Assembly (NCBI RefSeq): GCF_014692515.1
Contig: NZ_JACOIK010000009.1
Span: 62,001-126,000, forward strand
Length of the DNA stretch: 64,000 nucleotides
Reading direction: 5' to 3'
Source: Sphingobacterium micropteri
GTDB lineage: Bacteria > Bacteroidota > Bacteroidia > Sphingobacteriales > Sphingobacteriaceae
The notes under the pieces: model-generated
What the model saw: only the letters and a program-made list of their open reading frames with translations
What the model was told of the DNA's origin: nothing
The model's database searches: none
Part shown: one piece after another, positions 47,159 to 56,611 of the stretch
How the letters are laid out: every line of letters starts with the position of its first letter
Position numbering within the stretch: position 1 is the first letter of the stretch
Translations under genes and position numbers: made by a program

Positions 47159-47728
47159 CATTTCCTGATATAGTCGTGCCGTTGGCAACCCCACCACATT
47201 CTCATAACTCCCCGTAATAGATTTTATCCCGACAAAGCCAATCCATTCCTGAATACCGTACGAACCAGCTTTATCAAACGGACGGTAATTTTCCAGATAA
47301 AAAAGAATTTCTGCTTCTGATAACGGATCAAACGTTACCTGCGTCTCCTCTATGAAAGAATGGAGCTTTCCTTGGTACTGCAAGGCCACAGCCGTCAATA
47401 CGACGTGACTATCCCCTTGCAGTTTATACAACATCTGAAACGCTTCTTTTTCATCACGAGGTTTCCCTAACACTTCATCGTTATAGACAACGATGGTATC
47501 TGCCGTGATAATCAGTGTATCATGGAATAGTCTCCTGTCAAAACCGAGCATTTTATGGATAGCAATATGTTCTACGATCTCGTGTGGTGACTGTTGCACA
47601 TCAAAACGCTCATCGGTTTCCTTGACGACAACTTGAAAATCAAACCCCATCTTTTGTAGGAGTTCTTTCCGCCGAGGTGATTGCGACCCCAGGATGATGG
47701 AGATATTTTTGAATTTATTTAGTAACAT
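47147..47728 (-). CDS. maf: Maf-family nucleotide pyrophosphatase
   Basis: This protein of about 193 residues starts at the ATG at 47728 (an ATG at 47752 is also in frame). The signature LGSQSPRRKELLQKMG is at the N-terminus. The active-site block IITADTIVVYNDEVLGKP is at about residue 65, followed by VLTAVALQYQGK. Maf proteins hydrolyse non-canonical or modified NTPs (house-cleaning). It is just downstream of kdsC, and the two are probably cotranscribed. Confidence 0.96.
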   Translation of the reverse strand: MLLNKFKNISIILGSQSPRRKELLQKMGFDFQVVVKETDERFDVQQSPHEIVEHIAIHKMLGFDRRLFHDTLIITADTIVVYNDEVLGKPRDEKEAFQMLYKLQGDSHVVLTAVALQYQGKLHSFIEETQVTFDPLSEAEILFYLENYRPFDKAGSYGIQEWIGFVGIKSITGSYENVVGLPTARLYQEMKKL

Positions 47729-47760
47729 TATATTGTCTGAACCAGGATTCATGTGATTAA

Positions 47761-48279
47761 TTAAATACTCTTTACGTTATCATTATCGTACCATTTCTTT
47801 TGTAGCTTCAGGATCTTTTCGATGACATCGCGAACACAGCCCTCCCCTCCTTTCTGCGGAGAGACATAATGTGCAACAGCTTTTATCTCCTCCACCGCAT
47901 CTTGCGGACAAATGGGTAACCCCACCTGTTTTAAGCAGGCCAGATCCGGTATATCGTCTCCCATAAAAGCTACTTCCGTTAACGCAACATTATAGCGGAG
48001 AATAATGTCATGCATTACGGTCAATTTATCGCCTACACCAAGAAAAACATCTTCCACACCAAGCCCACGTAGGCGTTGTAACACACCTTGCGATTTCCCG
48101 CCACTGATTACCGCGATACGAAGTCCACGCTTTATCGCCAATTGTATGGCATAACCATCTTTAATAGAAAAACGCCTTAGCTGCTCACCTTGTTCTGTAA
48201 CAAGTACGGAACCATCTGTAAGAACCCCGTCGACATCCAAAAAAAGAACGTTAATGTTGGCGAATGCTTGCAACACCAT
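47761..48279 (-). CDS. kdsC: KDO 8-phosphate phosphatase (HAD family)
   Basis: This 172-residue enzyme removes phosphate from 3-deoxy-D-manno-octulosonate 8-phosphate in lipopolysaccharide core synthesis. The HAD nucleophile is in LFLDVDGVLTDG at residues 12-23, the Ser of motif II is in AVISGGKS, and the final Asp pair is in VAFMGDDIPDLACL. It is followed by maf on the same strand. No other kds gene is within the window. Confidence 0.95.
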   Translation of the reverse strand: MVLQAFANINVLFLDVDGVLTDGSVLVTEQGEQLRRFSIKDGYAIQLAIKRGLRIAVISGGKSQGVLQRLRGLGVEDVFLGVGDKLTVMHDIILRYNVALTEVAFMGDDIPDLACLKQVGLPICPQDAVEEIKAVAHYVSPQKGGEGCVRDVIEKILKLQKKWYDNDNVKSI

Positions 48280-48380
48280 AAAATAGCTAATTAATAAAAG
48301 TCAAAATTTTATCTAAAAACGTCATATCATCAAAAGTTTGTCACATATTGATTGCAAACGCAACTATACACCCAATAGGC

Positions 48381-48411
48381 TTGACAAATATTATTTTTCG
48401 ACGTACTTTTG
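48381..48411 (+). promoter_or_regulatory. Promoter of a short stand-alone transcription unit
   Basis: TTG (48381-48383), a 20-base spacer, then TACTTTTG (48404-48411), an exact TAnnTTTG match. This is the best promoter match in the window. Confidence 0.7.
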
Positions 48412-48422
48412 TATTGTAATCG

Positions 48423-48479
48423 ATGAGCAAATATAAGATTACAGCATTAAAATTGTCTTTTCATAATTTAGGTTTATAA
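48423..48479 (+). CDS. 18-residue peptide or small RNA unit
   Basis: A frame encodes MSKYKITALKLSFHNLGL and stops at TAA. It begins about 5 bases after the predicted transcription start and is followed 12 bases later by a perfect terminator. Nothing on the plus strand follows for more than 1 kb, so it is not an upstream leader of a known gene. It could be a real peptide or merely part of a short regulatory RNA of roughly 105 bases. Confidence 0.5.
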   Translation: MSKYKITALKLSFHNLGL

Positions 48480-48491
48480 TTGGTTAGTAGC

Positions 48492-48524
48492 AAACCCTGG
48501 CGCCCATCGCCAGGGTTTTGTTTT
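48492..48524 (+). terminator. Terminator of the short transcription unit
   Basis: Perfect 11-pair stem (48492-48502 with 48508-48518), 5-base loop, then TTTTGTTTT. It could also help stop minus-strand floA transcripts. Confidence 0.85.
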
Positions 48525-48550
48525 AAGAACAACTTTATCACCTTATTCTT

Positions 48551-49534
48551 TTATGATTTTCCTTTTCCACCCGATGTTGGCTTAGAAATCGAAGAACGCA
48601 TTTCGGTATCAGCCTGTACATTCTGTATTTTATAGTAATCCATGACACCCAAATTTCCGCTGCGGAAGGCCTCGGCCATCGCTAATGGAACTTGTGATTC
48701 TGCTTCGATGACTTTTGCTTTTGCTTCTTGTGCCTTCGCACGCATTTCCTGTTCAGTAGCCACAGCCATCGCACGACGTTCCTCTGCCCGGGCATTTGCC
48801 ACTTTCAGATCCGCCTCTGCCTGATCTGTTTGTAATTTCGCGCCCACATTTTCGCCGATATCGATATCTGCGATATCAATAGATAAGATCTCAAATGCCG
48901 TTCCCGAATCCAAACCTTTTGACAAGACTGTTTTGGATATATTATCTGGATTTTCCAAGACCTCTTTATGGTCTATAGCAGAACCTATCGTTGTGACAAT
49001 CCCCTCACCTACCCGAGCTAATATCGTTTCTTCTCCGGCACCTCCTACCAACTGGTTAATGTTCGCACGCACCGTTACTCTTGCTTTCGCAATAAGCTGT
49101 ATACCGTCCTTTGCAACGGCTGCAACTGGCGGCGTATTGATGACCTGTGGATTCACCGATAACTGTACGGCATCAAAGACATCCCGCCCTGCGAGATCGA
49201 TAGCTGTGGCCAATTTAAAATCCAGTGGTATATTCGCTTTATCTGCCGAAATAAGTGCTTTAATAACTTTATTCACATTGCCTCCGGCAAGATAATGGGT
49301 TTCGATTTCATTTGTTGAAATACGTAAACCAGCTTTTGTGGACGTTATCATCGCATTGGTCACCAAGGAAGGCGGCACTTTCCGCAAACGCATCAACACC
49401 AAATTTAAAAGACTGATTTTTACATTGGAAAGTTGCGCCGTAAACCAAAGATTCACCGGCAATAAATAGATTAACACAAAAAAGGCTACAACTCCTCCTA
49501 CAATAATTAAAACTAAGCTAATTTCAGGTTCCAT
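48551..49534 (-). CDS. floA: Flotillin-like protein FloA
   Basis: This 327-residue protein of the FloA (UPF0365) family organises membrane microdomains in Bacillus relatives. It has one N-terminal membrane segment ([19 protein letters not shown]), the conserved [18 protein letters not shown] block and a long Ala/Glu-rich coiled coil ([20 protein letters not shown] and beyond, about residues 240-300). The tail is Ser/Lys-rich and short. The gene looks monocistronic. Confidence 0.96.
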   Translation of the reverse strand: MEPEISLVLIIVGGVVAFFVLIYLLPVNLWFTAQLSNVKISLLNLVLMRLRKVPPSLVTNAMITSTKAGLRISTNEIETHYLAGGNVNKVIKALISADKANIPLDFKLATAIDLAGRDVFDAVQLSVNPQVINTPPVAAVAKDGIQLIAKARVTVRANINQLVGGAGEETILARVGEGIVTTIGSAIDHKEVLENPDNISKTVLSKGLDSGTAFEILSIDIADIDIGENVGAKLQTDQAEADLKVANARAEERRAMAVATEQEMRAKAQEAKAKVIEAESQVPLAMAEAFRSGNLGVMDYYKIQNVQADTEMRSSISKPTSGGKGKS

Positions 49535-49731
49535 ACGATATATTCATTTAAGTAACTCCTTAAAGATATTATTTATTTTGCGTTTTCAGCAAGTCAATTA
49601 CTATTTTTGTATCCAAGGTCGTTTATTCTAAAAATATAACATGGTTATAATCATCAAGATTAGCCTTTAATATACCATAGGGACAACAAGCGGTATATCG
49701 TTAGATATGATGTCAACAATAATTTATTAAG

Positions 49732-52700
49732 ATGAAAAAAAACGTAAGCCTTCAATGGCAATTGTTCATTGGGATAACCATGACCTATATCTTAATTATA
49801 GGCGCTGCTATATATTTTTTCTATGGAATTGACAAACAAATCAAGAGATTCAAGGAAATTAGCTCCGAGATAGAAAATCAAGCAAGCTCCCTAAATGAAC
49901 TTCATCTTATCGTTGATGAATTCAGTCAATCTGCTGATGCTCTAAAAACGAGAACCTACATATTAATCGGCTTCTTGATGATCATCCTGCTTTACATCAT
50001 TAACAGGATCTTAAAAGCCATGCGTGAACTAGGTCAACGTTCGAAAGAGATGCATTTATTAAACAAGGAAATTAAAACTGCCCAAAAGCATATTGAAGAT
50101 ACGAATTGGATCCTTACCGAATCCAGCAAACTTAATGAACAGATTAGCGGCATTGATGATGAGAACCAGATTGCCCAAATTGCTTTTGAGAAAATCTTAG
50201 AAACGTTAGACCCACCCGCTGCAGCCTTCTATATTCAAAAGGCAAATTCTTCCACATACATCTTAAAGCAACACATTGGTGTAAATAGTGCAGACGCGCT
50301 ACCCGAAACTTTTCTTGCTGGGGAGGGTTTGATGGGCCACGTTGCAAAAAGTAGAAAATTGAGGATTATCCATGAAAATGCAGAAGAGCTATTTAGCTCC
50401 TCCAGCGCCCTCAGTTCAAACCAGGTACAAACTATCGTTTTAGCACCTTGTGTAGTGGACGGTCGCACATGGGGTATACTCGAAATAGGTGGCCATTATA
50501 CGGAAGAGGTTTTACCTAGGATTACAGGTTATTTAGAGCGTATTGCCCGTATTTTAGCCATCACGATAAAGAGCGGGCAGGCACATATTCTGGTAGAGAA
50601 TCTATTGGTGGAAACGCAGCAACAAACGGAAGAACTAGAAGCGCAACAGGAAGAACTCCGTATTACCAATGAGGAGTTGATCTACAAAACGAATTTATTA
50701 GAAGCCTCGGAAGAAGAGCTACGTGTGCAACAAGAGGAATTGCAGCAAACCAATACCGAATTGGAAGAAAAAGCGAAACAATTGGCCTCCCGTAATGAAG
50801 AATTAAATACGGCGCAGCAAACCGTGGAAGAAAAAATTCGGGAAGTGGAGCTTGCCAGCAGGTACAAATCAGAGTTTATGGCGAATATGAGCCACGAACT
50901 CCGAACGCCATTAAACAGCATCTTGATTTTAGCGAAGTTGTTGCATGATAATAAAGCAAATAATCTCAACACCGACCAAGTTAAGTACGCGAGTGTTATC
51001 CACAGTGCGGGGAGCGATCTACTGCAGCTTATCAACGAGTTGTTAGACCTCGCCAAGATAGAAGCAGGGAAAGTCGAGCTCAACCAAGACATCATCCGCA
51101 CACCGGAATTTGCCAACAATATCGAAAGCCTGTTTGCAACCATTGCCCAGAAGAAAGACATACAGTTTGATATCCACATCCAGAAAGATGTCCCCTCAAC
51201 TTTTGTCTGCGATGAGTACAGACTGGAGCAAGTCCTCAAAAATTTCCTTTCGAACGCATTTAAATTCACGGGCGACAACGGAAAGATCCAATTAACCATT
51301 ACCCGTGAAAAAGAATACTTGAAATTTGCCGTCTCCGATACGGGCAAAGGTATATCCGAGGAAAAACAGGAGTTAATCTTCGAAGCGTTTCGTCAAGAGG
51401 ATGGCTCGACAAGTCGAAAATACGGCGGAACAGGATTAGGGCTATCTATTAGTCGGGAAATTGCTATATTATTGGGTGGACAGATCACCTTAACCAGTGA
51501 AATCGATAAAGGAAGTACATTTACCTTGACTATTCCGTATCGAGCGAACGAAAAAAACGCGGTACCGGATGAGCAACCCTTGGTGGCGAATCCCATTGCT
51601 GCCGAAGAGGTAGTGGATATCCCCGCCCCCCTCCCTACACCGGCCCCTGTAACTGCGGAGAATATAGAAGAAGGAGAGACAGGTCGTACACTCCTGATCG
51701 TGGAGGATGACATTAATTTTGCGGAAATTCTCCGGGAGTTTGCAGAGTTAAATGGCTTTCAGGTTCTGTTAGCACACAACGGTGATGATGGTATAAAAAA
51801 AGCACAGCAATTTAAACCACAAGCTATGATATTAGACGTCATGTTGCCTATATCTGATGGCTGGGAGGTATTGCGCACGTTAAAGGCAGATCCTGAAACA
51901 AAGCACATTCCTGTCCATATGATGTCTGCGGCTTCGTTCAATCAACGTGATTTCATTGAAAAAGGGGCTATTGGCTTTCTCTCCAAACCAGTTTCTGAAG
52001 ATGCGCTAAAAAAAGCTTTTGAAAATATTCAACTCAATATCAAAAAAGGCATCAAAAAAGTACTATTAGTCGAGGATCAGGAATTTCAGAGTGATATTAT
52101 TAAATCGGCATTTGCCGAGCATCATATTAACGTTATACAGGCATTCTCCGCACAATCTGCCCTCCTTAAACTCAAAGAAGAAGAACATATTGATTGTGTC
52201 ATATTAGACATCAAACTCCCAGATGCGAATGGATTAGATTTACTAGATCAGATTAAGTCTATGCCGGCTTATGTCAAAACGCCTGTTATCGTCAATACCG
52301 CTTATGATCTTTCTACAGAACAGATCGAGCACATTAGATTACACACAAAGGCAATGGTGCTTAAATCGGGCAAAAGCAATAGCCGATTGATAGACGAAGT
52401 GACCTTATTCCTTAACAAAATTAGCACTGACGATTATACCCCTATAAAAAACATCGAGAAGCTTAAAAAGAATAATCTACAGGCGGGTAGTCTGGAGGGG
52501 AAAAAAGTGTTGATTGCCGATGACGATATGCGCAATGTCTTTGCATTGACGACTACGCTTCAGGAGTACCATATGGAAATTGAAATTGCGAACAACGGTG
52601 TAGAGGCTGTAGAGATTGCTAATAACAACATCGGAAAGATTGATATCGTGCTGATGGATATTATGATGCCCGAAATGGATGGATACGAAGCGATCAAAAA

Positions 52701-52866
52701 AATAAGAGCGCATAAACAAAATGCAAACCTCCCTATAATTGCCGTGACGGCCAAAGCAATGCAAGGAGACCGGGAAAAATCTATAGAGATTGGTGCAAGT
52801 GATTATATTAGTAAACCGATCGACATTGACAAATTAATATCGTTGATGCGTGTATGGCTAAGTTAA
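49732..52866 (+). CDS. Hybrid sensor histidine kinase with GAF and three receiver domains
   Basis: This 1044-residue protein has two membrane segments (about residues 9-31 and 71-90), a short periplasmic loop between them, a GAF-like domain (130-275) and a Glu/Gln-rich coiled coil (285-375). The kinase has the phosphorylatable His388 in NMSHELRTPLN and an ATPase with GKGISEEK and GGTGLGLSISREI. Three receiver domains begin at LLIVEDD (about 645), LLVEDQE (about 780) and VLIADDD (about 925). The second receiver has an ILDIKLPD acceptor region; the third is the most canonical (VLMDIMMPEMDG). It heads the operon with cheR, cheB and a second kinase. The input signal is unknown. Confidence 0.96.
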   Translation: MKKNVSLQWQLFIGITMTYILIIGAAIYFFYGIDKQIKRFKEISSEIENQASSLNELHLIVDEFSQSADALKTRTYILIGFLMIILLYIINRILKAMRELGQRSKEMHLLNKEIKTAQKHIEDTNWILTESSKLNEQISGIDDENQIAQIAFEKILETLDPPAAAFYIQKANSSTYILKQHIGVNSADALPETFLAGEGLMGHVAKSRKLRIIHENAEELFSSSSALSSNQVQTIVLAPCVVDGRTWGILEIGGHYTEEVLPRITGYLERIARILAITIKSGQAHILVENLLVETQQQTEELEAQQEELRITNEELIYKTNLLEASEEELRVQQEELQQTNTELEEKAKQLASRNEELNTAQQTVEEKIREVELASRYKSEFMANMSHELRTPLNSILILAKLLHDNKANNLNTDQVKYASVIHSAGSDLLQLINELLDLAKIEAGKVELNQDIIRTPEFANNIESLFATIAQKKDIQFDIHIQKDVPSTFVCDEYRLEQVLKNFLSNAFKFTGDNGKIQLTITREKEYLKFAVSDTGKGISEEKQELIFEAFRQEDGSTSRKYGGTGLGLSISREIAILLGGQITLTSEIDKGSTFTLTIPYRANEKNAVPDEQPLVANPIAAEEVVDIPAPLPTPAPVTAENIEEGETGRTLLIVEDDINFAEILREFAELNGFQVLLAHNGDDGIKKAQQFKPQAMILDVMLPISDGWEVLRTLKADPETKHIPVHMMSAASFNQRDFIEKGAIGFLSKPVSEDALKKAFENIQLNIKKGIKKVLLVEDQEFQSDIIKSAFAEHHINVIQAFSAQSALLKLKEEEHIDCVILDIKLPDANGLDLLDQIKSMPAYVKTPVIVNTAYDLSTEQIEHIRLHTKAMVLKSGKSNSRLIDEVTLFLNKISTDDYTPIKNIEKLKKNNLQAGSLEGKKVLIADDDMRNVFALTTTLQEYHMEIEIANNGVEAVEIANNNIGKIDIVLMDIMMPEMDGYEAIKKIRAHKQNANLPIIAVTAKAMQGDREKSIEIGASDYISKPIDIDKLISLMRVWLS

Positions 52867-53684
52867 CATCATCCCATATCAGTTTTCAAGAGCTGGAAGA
52901 TATTATCGAATTATTAGGAAAAGTTTCTGGCTTTAATCTCGTGGGATATAGCAAATCTTCGCTAAAACGCCGTGTACAGCGCGTGCTGGATTTGGAGCGA
53001 ATGGATATCGTTGATTTAAAGAATGCCATTGTCAATGTAGAAGGTTTCCGTACGTATTTGATGAATGAGATCACGGTCAACGTCACGGAAATGTTTCGGG
53101 ATCCGTTTTATTATGCCGCCTTAAGAACGGACGTCTTTCCCTATCTTGAAACCTTTCCCCGTCTAAAATTTTGGAGTGCCGGATGTTCTAGCGGAGAAGA
53201 AGTCTACTCATTAGCGATCATGTTAACCGAAGCGCGTTTATATAACCGTAGTTTTATCTACGGCACAGATGTAAACAGCCATGTATTAGAAGTTGCCAAA
53301 AAAGCGATTTATCCGCTTAAAAATTTCAAACTATATACAGAGAACTATAATGCAACAGGTTCCTTCAGGAGCTTGTCAGATTACTATACAGCTATGTATG
53401 ATGCAGCCATTATCCATGCGGATATACGGAAGAACATGCTCTTTTCCCAACATAATCTCGCTACAGACTATGTATTCAATGAATTCCAATTCATATCTTG
53501 TCGCAATGTGCTTATCTATTTCGATTTGGAATTGCAAAACCGTATCTTTCATTTGTTCTATGAATCCTTAAGTGAATTCGGTTTTCTATGTTTAGGGACA
53601 AAAGAAACATTATTCAATCACGAAATCATGGCTAAATTCAAGGTGATTAATAAAAAATTTAACATCTATCAAAAAATAAAGTGA
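52854..53684 (+). CDS. cheR: CheR-type protein methyltransferase
   Basis: This 276-residue protein overlaps the kinase gene by 13 bases. It has an N-terminal helical domain and the SAM-dependent methyltransferase core: the GxSxGEE motif appears as WSAGCSSGEEVYSLA, with FRDPFYY and ISCRNVLIYFD further on. CheR methylates glutamates of chemoreceptors in chemotaxis systems. No receptor or cheA/cheW gene is present here, so the target is probably a kinase or other local partner. That is an inference. Confidence 0.93.
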   Translation: MAKLTSSHISFQELEDIIELLGKVSGFNLVGYSKSSLKRRVQRVLDLERMDIVDLKNAIVNVEGFRTYLMNEITVNVTEMFRDPFYYAALRTDVFPYLETFPRLKFWSAGCSSGEEVYSLAIMLTEARLYNRSFIYGTDVNSHVLEVAKKAIYPLKNFKLYTENYNATGSFRSLSDYYTAMYDAAIIHADIRKNMLFSQHNLATDYVFNEFQFISCRNVLIYFDLELQNRIFHLFYESLSEFGFLCLGTKETLFNHEIMAKFKVINKKFNIYQKIK

Positions 53685-54250
53685 TGGAAAAAGCGAATGA
53701 AGTTGTTTTAGTTGGCGGGAGTGCTGGATCCTATACACTAATTACCGACATGATGGCAGCTTTACCGGAAACTTTCTCTCCGGCAATTATCATCGTTATT
53801 CATCGCAACCCGAGGTTTACCACAAAAATAGAAGACACCCTATCGACAAGACTTCAGAAGGAAGTTGTTCAAGCAGCGGATAAAGCAGCTATCTTAAAAG
53901 GGGGGATATATTTTGCTGCGCCGGGTTATCATTTACTGGTAGAGCCCGATAAGACCTTTTCGTTGGATATTTCCGAACGTATTCATTTTTCCCGTCCTTC
54001 TATAGACGTGCTTTTTGAGACGGCGGCAGATGTATTCCTCGACCGTTGTACTGCCTTTTTGTTATCGGGGGCCAATCAAGATGGTACAGATGGCATTCGG
54101 CAATTGCAGCGGATGGGGGCAAAAGTCATCGTGCAATCCCCCACCGAAGCTTCTATTTCAACGATGCCGAAACATGCTATTGAGGCCAGTGAACGTGTCG
54201 ATATATATAGTAACCGACAGATTCTGTCGTATTTCAGAAATTTAAAATAA
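53684..54250 (+). CDS. CheB-type methylesterase domain protein without receiver
   Basis: This protein of about 188 residues contains only the methylesterase domain. The catalytic Ser is in LVGGSAGSY, the His in VIHRNPR and the Asp in LSGANQDGTDGI. Its ATG shares one base with the cheR stop (TGATG), so translation is coupled; an in-frame GTG one codon earlier was rejected. Chemotaxis CheB normally carries an N-terminal receiver that switches it on; here that is absent, so activity must be controlled another way. Confidence 0.92.
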   Translation: MEKANEVVLVGGSAGSYTLITDMMAALPETFSPAIIIVIHRNPRFTTKIEDTLSTRLQKEVVQAADKAAILKGGIYFAAPGYHLLVEPDKTFSLDISERIHFSRPSIDVLFETAADVFLDRCTAFLLSGANQDGTDGIRQLQRMGAKVIVQSPTEASISTMPKHAIEASERVDIYSNRQILSYFRNLK

Positions 54251-54257
54251 AATCAAC

Positions 54258-55862
54258 ATGAAGCATGTTAATCTTCTCATTTTAGATGATAAGGAAGAAA
54301 ACATCGTCAGTTTATCGGCATTGCTTTCGGAAGTCGAACATATCCACATTATCAGTTCCACCGATCCAAATGAGGCACTTAAAATTTGTTGGAAAAACGA
54401 TATTGCCATTGCCCTGGTAGATGTGCAAATGCCCGAAATAAACGGTTTTGAATTTGTTTCTCTGCTGAAATCAAATCCCAAGACTAATCATATTATGGCC
54501 ATTATGGTGACGGCAATTTCAAAAGAAGACAAATACCTGTTGAAAGGATTGGAAAGCGGAGCGGTAGACTATCTTTACAAACCCCTCAATCCGGAGATAA
54601 CGATCGCAAAAGTGTCTTCTTTTGTAAGCCAAATCCACATACAAGAAGAGATTAAGCAAAAGAACATAGCATTGGAGGAATCGCAAAGGCAACTCATCCT
54701 TGCAAAAGAAGAAGCCGAAGAGGCCCGCAAATCAAAAGAAAGCTTCCTGGCCAATATGAGTCATGAAATCCGAACACCGATTAACGGTATTGTAGGCATT
54801 ATACACATCCTTCGGAATACATCGCTTAATGACGAGCAACGCGACTGGATCAATCGATTAGACAGTGCTTCAAATTCCCTTTTACTCATTATCAACGATA
54901 TTCTCGATATTTCCAAGATTGATTCGGGTATGATGAGAATAGAATATGAAAACTTCTCCATCCACAAGAAACTGACAGATATCAGTAATTTTTTCAAGAT
55001 AAAGGCGCTAGATAAACATATTACCTTCGAAACAATTATTGATCCGCAATTGCCGGAGTATATAAAAAGCTCGCCGATACGGATACAGCAGATTATCGAC
55101 AACTTCATATCTAATGCCTTGAAATTCACGAAAGAGGGTAGAATTACATTGAAAGCAAGTGTTGTGGAACAAGAGGATGCGCAATGTACGATTAAATTTA
55201 CCGTAACAGACACCGGAATAGGCATCAAATCAGAAGCCCTCGAAAAGATATTCCTTGCTTTCGAACAGGGAGATGACAGTATTACCAAAAAATATGGTGG
55301 GACTGGCTTGGGATTGGCTATTGTAAAACGGTTAGCAGATCTACTAGATGGAAAAATCGAAGCGGAGAGTACTTACGGCGTCGGGTCTACGTTCTCGTTC
55401 CAAGCAACGTTCCAAAAAATAGAAGATTTTAAACAGCAGGAAACATTAGATACGGAAGCTATACCGTCTTTGCATAAATTTGATCATGTTCGAATTCTCG
55501 TTGCAGAAGACAATGAATTAAACAGTTTTATGCTTGAACACATACTAAAATCTTGGGGATGCGAGGTCGATGTAGCCAAAAACGGGCATATTGCCATTGA
55601 ATATGTAAACCAATACGATTACGACCTCATCATGATGGACACACACATGCCGGTTATGTCGGGATTTGAAGCTATACAGGAAATTAAAACGCATCCCAAT
55701 CCGCAAAAGGCTTCTACACCCATTATCACGATTTCCGCTTCGGTATTAGAACATGAACAAGCCGCTGCATATGAAGCGGGAGCAGACAGTGTAATCGGAA
55801 AACCTTTTGATCCTATTGATTTATATCAGAAAATTGACAAACTTATCTCAAAAAGGGTATAA
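54258..55862 (+). CDS. Receiver-kinase-receiver hybrid histidine kinase
   Basis: This soluble 534-residue protein starts with a receiver (LLILDDKEEN, acceptor in ALVDVQMPEINGF, about residues 1-120), then a short coiled coil. A kinase core follows with His169 in NMSHEIRTPING and an ATPase with TDTGIGIK and GGTGLGLAIVKRL. A second receiver at about residues 405-530 has ILVAEDNELN and MMDTHMPVMSGF. It has no membrane segment. It lies 7 bases after the CheB-type gene and probably receives phosphate from, or passes it to, the membrane kinase of the same operon. Confidence 0.95.
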   Translation: MKHVNLLILDDKEENIVSLSALLSEVEHIHIISSTDPNEALKICWKNDIAIALVDVQMPEINGFEFVSLLKSNPKTNHIMAIMVTAISKEDKYLLKGLESGAVDYLYKPLNPEITIAKVSSFVSQIHIQEEIKQKNIALEESQRQLILAKEEAEEARKSKESFLANMSHEIRTPINGIVGIIHILRNTSLNDEQRDWINRLDSASNSLLLIINDILDISKIDSGMMRIEYENFSIHKKLTDISNFFKIKALDKHITFETIIDPQLPEYIKSSPIRIQQIIDNFISNALKFTKEGRITLKASVVEQEDAQCTIKFTVTDTGIGIKSEALEKIFLAFEQGDDSITKKYGGTGLGLAIVKRLADLLDGKIEAESTYGVGSTFSFQATFQKIEDFKQQETLDTEAIPSLHKFDHVRILVAEDNELNSFMLEHILKSWGCEVDVAKNGHIAIEYVNQYDYDLIMMDTHMPVMSGFEAIQEIKTHPNPQKASTPIITISASVLEHEQAAAYEAGADSVIGKPFDPIDLYQKIDKLISKRV

Positions 55863-55866
55863 TATC

Positions 55867-55896
55867 TTGGTTATAAAATAATATTGGTTAAATTTG
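55867..55896 (+). promoter_or_regulatory. Promoter of the azurin-like gene
   Basis: TTG (55867-55869), a 19-base spacer, then TAAATTTG (55889-55896), an exact TAnnTTTG match. The ATG is at 55939. Confidence 0.65.
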
Positions 55897-55938
55897 TTCA
55901 AAAGCATATACATAATTATATATTTAACTTTCTTTAAA

Positions 55939-56475
55939 ATGAAAAAATTATTTGTTTTTCCAGCGATTGCTGTCGCATTGTCGTTCGCGGCTTGTGGTGG
56001 TTCAGAAAATAAAAGCACATCAACTACAACAGAAGAAACAACTACAGCTGATGCAGGAAGTACGTCTACAGAAACTGTTCCAGGCATTGAAAACGTGGAA
56101 TTATCCAATAAGCCTGTTGTAGAAGGTAATGATCAAATGAAATTTAACACCGAGCTTTTACGCGTAAAAGCAGGTGAGGAAGTTCAACTAACCTTAAAAA
56201 ATGTAGGTGAATTGCCGAAAGAATCTATGGGACACAACTTCGTCATATTAGCACCAGGTGTAGACGTAGCCACTTTTGGCGCGGAGGCTGTTGCTGCTGC
56301 AGACAACGATTACATTCCTAAAACATCTTTAAGTTCCGTTGTTGCACACACGAAATTACTAGGTCCTGGTGAAGAAGACAAAATTACATTTACTTTAGAG
56401 AAAGGTGTATACACGTTCATCTGTAGTTTCCCTGGGCACTTCGGCGTCATGCAAGGTAAAATCGTTGCCGAATAA
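55939..56475 (+). CDS. Azurin-like copper-binding lipoprotein
   Basis: This 178-residue protein starts at the ATG at 55939. It has a lipoprotein signal (LSFAACGG, Cys at about 20) and a Thr/Ser/Glu-rich linker (about 25-50) before the cupredoxin domain. The copper ligands of azurin are present: His in MGHNFVIL and the Cys-His-Met set in ICSFPGHFGVMQG. It probably shuttles electrons at the membrane surface. It is transcribed alone, with a good promoter and a strong terminator. The redox partner is unknown. Confidence 0.94.
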   Translation: MKKLFVFPAIAVALSFAACGGSENKSTSTTTEETTTADAGSTSTETVPGIENVELSNKPVVEGNDQMKFNTELLRVKAGEEVQLTLKNVGELPKESMGHNFVILAPGVDVATFGAEAVAAADNDYIPKTSLSSVVAHTKLLGPGEEDKITFTLEKGVYTFICSFPGHFGVMQGKIVAE

Positions 56476-56510
56476 GTTATTCGTCATGCTTATCATATGA
56501 CAAGCAGAGA

Positions 56511-56540
56511 AAGCATTTACAGCCGTAAATGCTTTTTTAT
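56511..56540 (+). terminator. Terminator of the azurin-like gene
   Basis: Perfect 10-pair stem (56511-56520 with 56525-56534), 4-base loop, then a T-run. Confidence 0.9.
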
Positions 56541-56577
56541 TTTACGCATTAAATATCATTAAATTTATTTAAATCAT

Positions 56578-56585
56578 TAACTTTG
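56578..56585 (+). promoter_or_regulatory. -7 element for the first lpdA gene
   Basis: TAACTTTG matches TAnnTTTG exactly and lies 26 bases before the ATG at 56612. No TTG is seen at the -33 position. Confidence 0.45.
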
Positions 56586-56611
56586 AGGCCGAAACTACAA
56601 TACTATTTTTT

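Noticed and set aside
50682..51347. 221-codon minus-strand frame inside the hybrid kinase gene
   Set aside because: Antisense to the coiled coil and kinase core; the Ser/Cys-rich composition mirrors Glu/Gln-rich codons on the sense strand.
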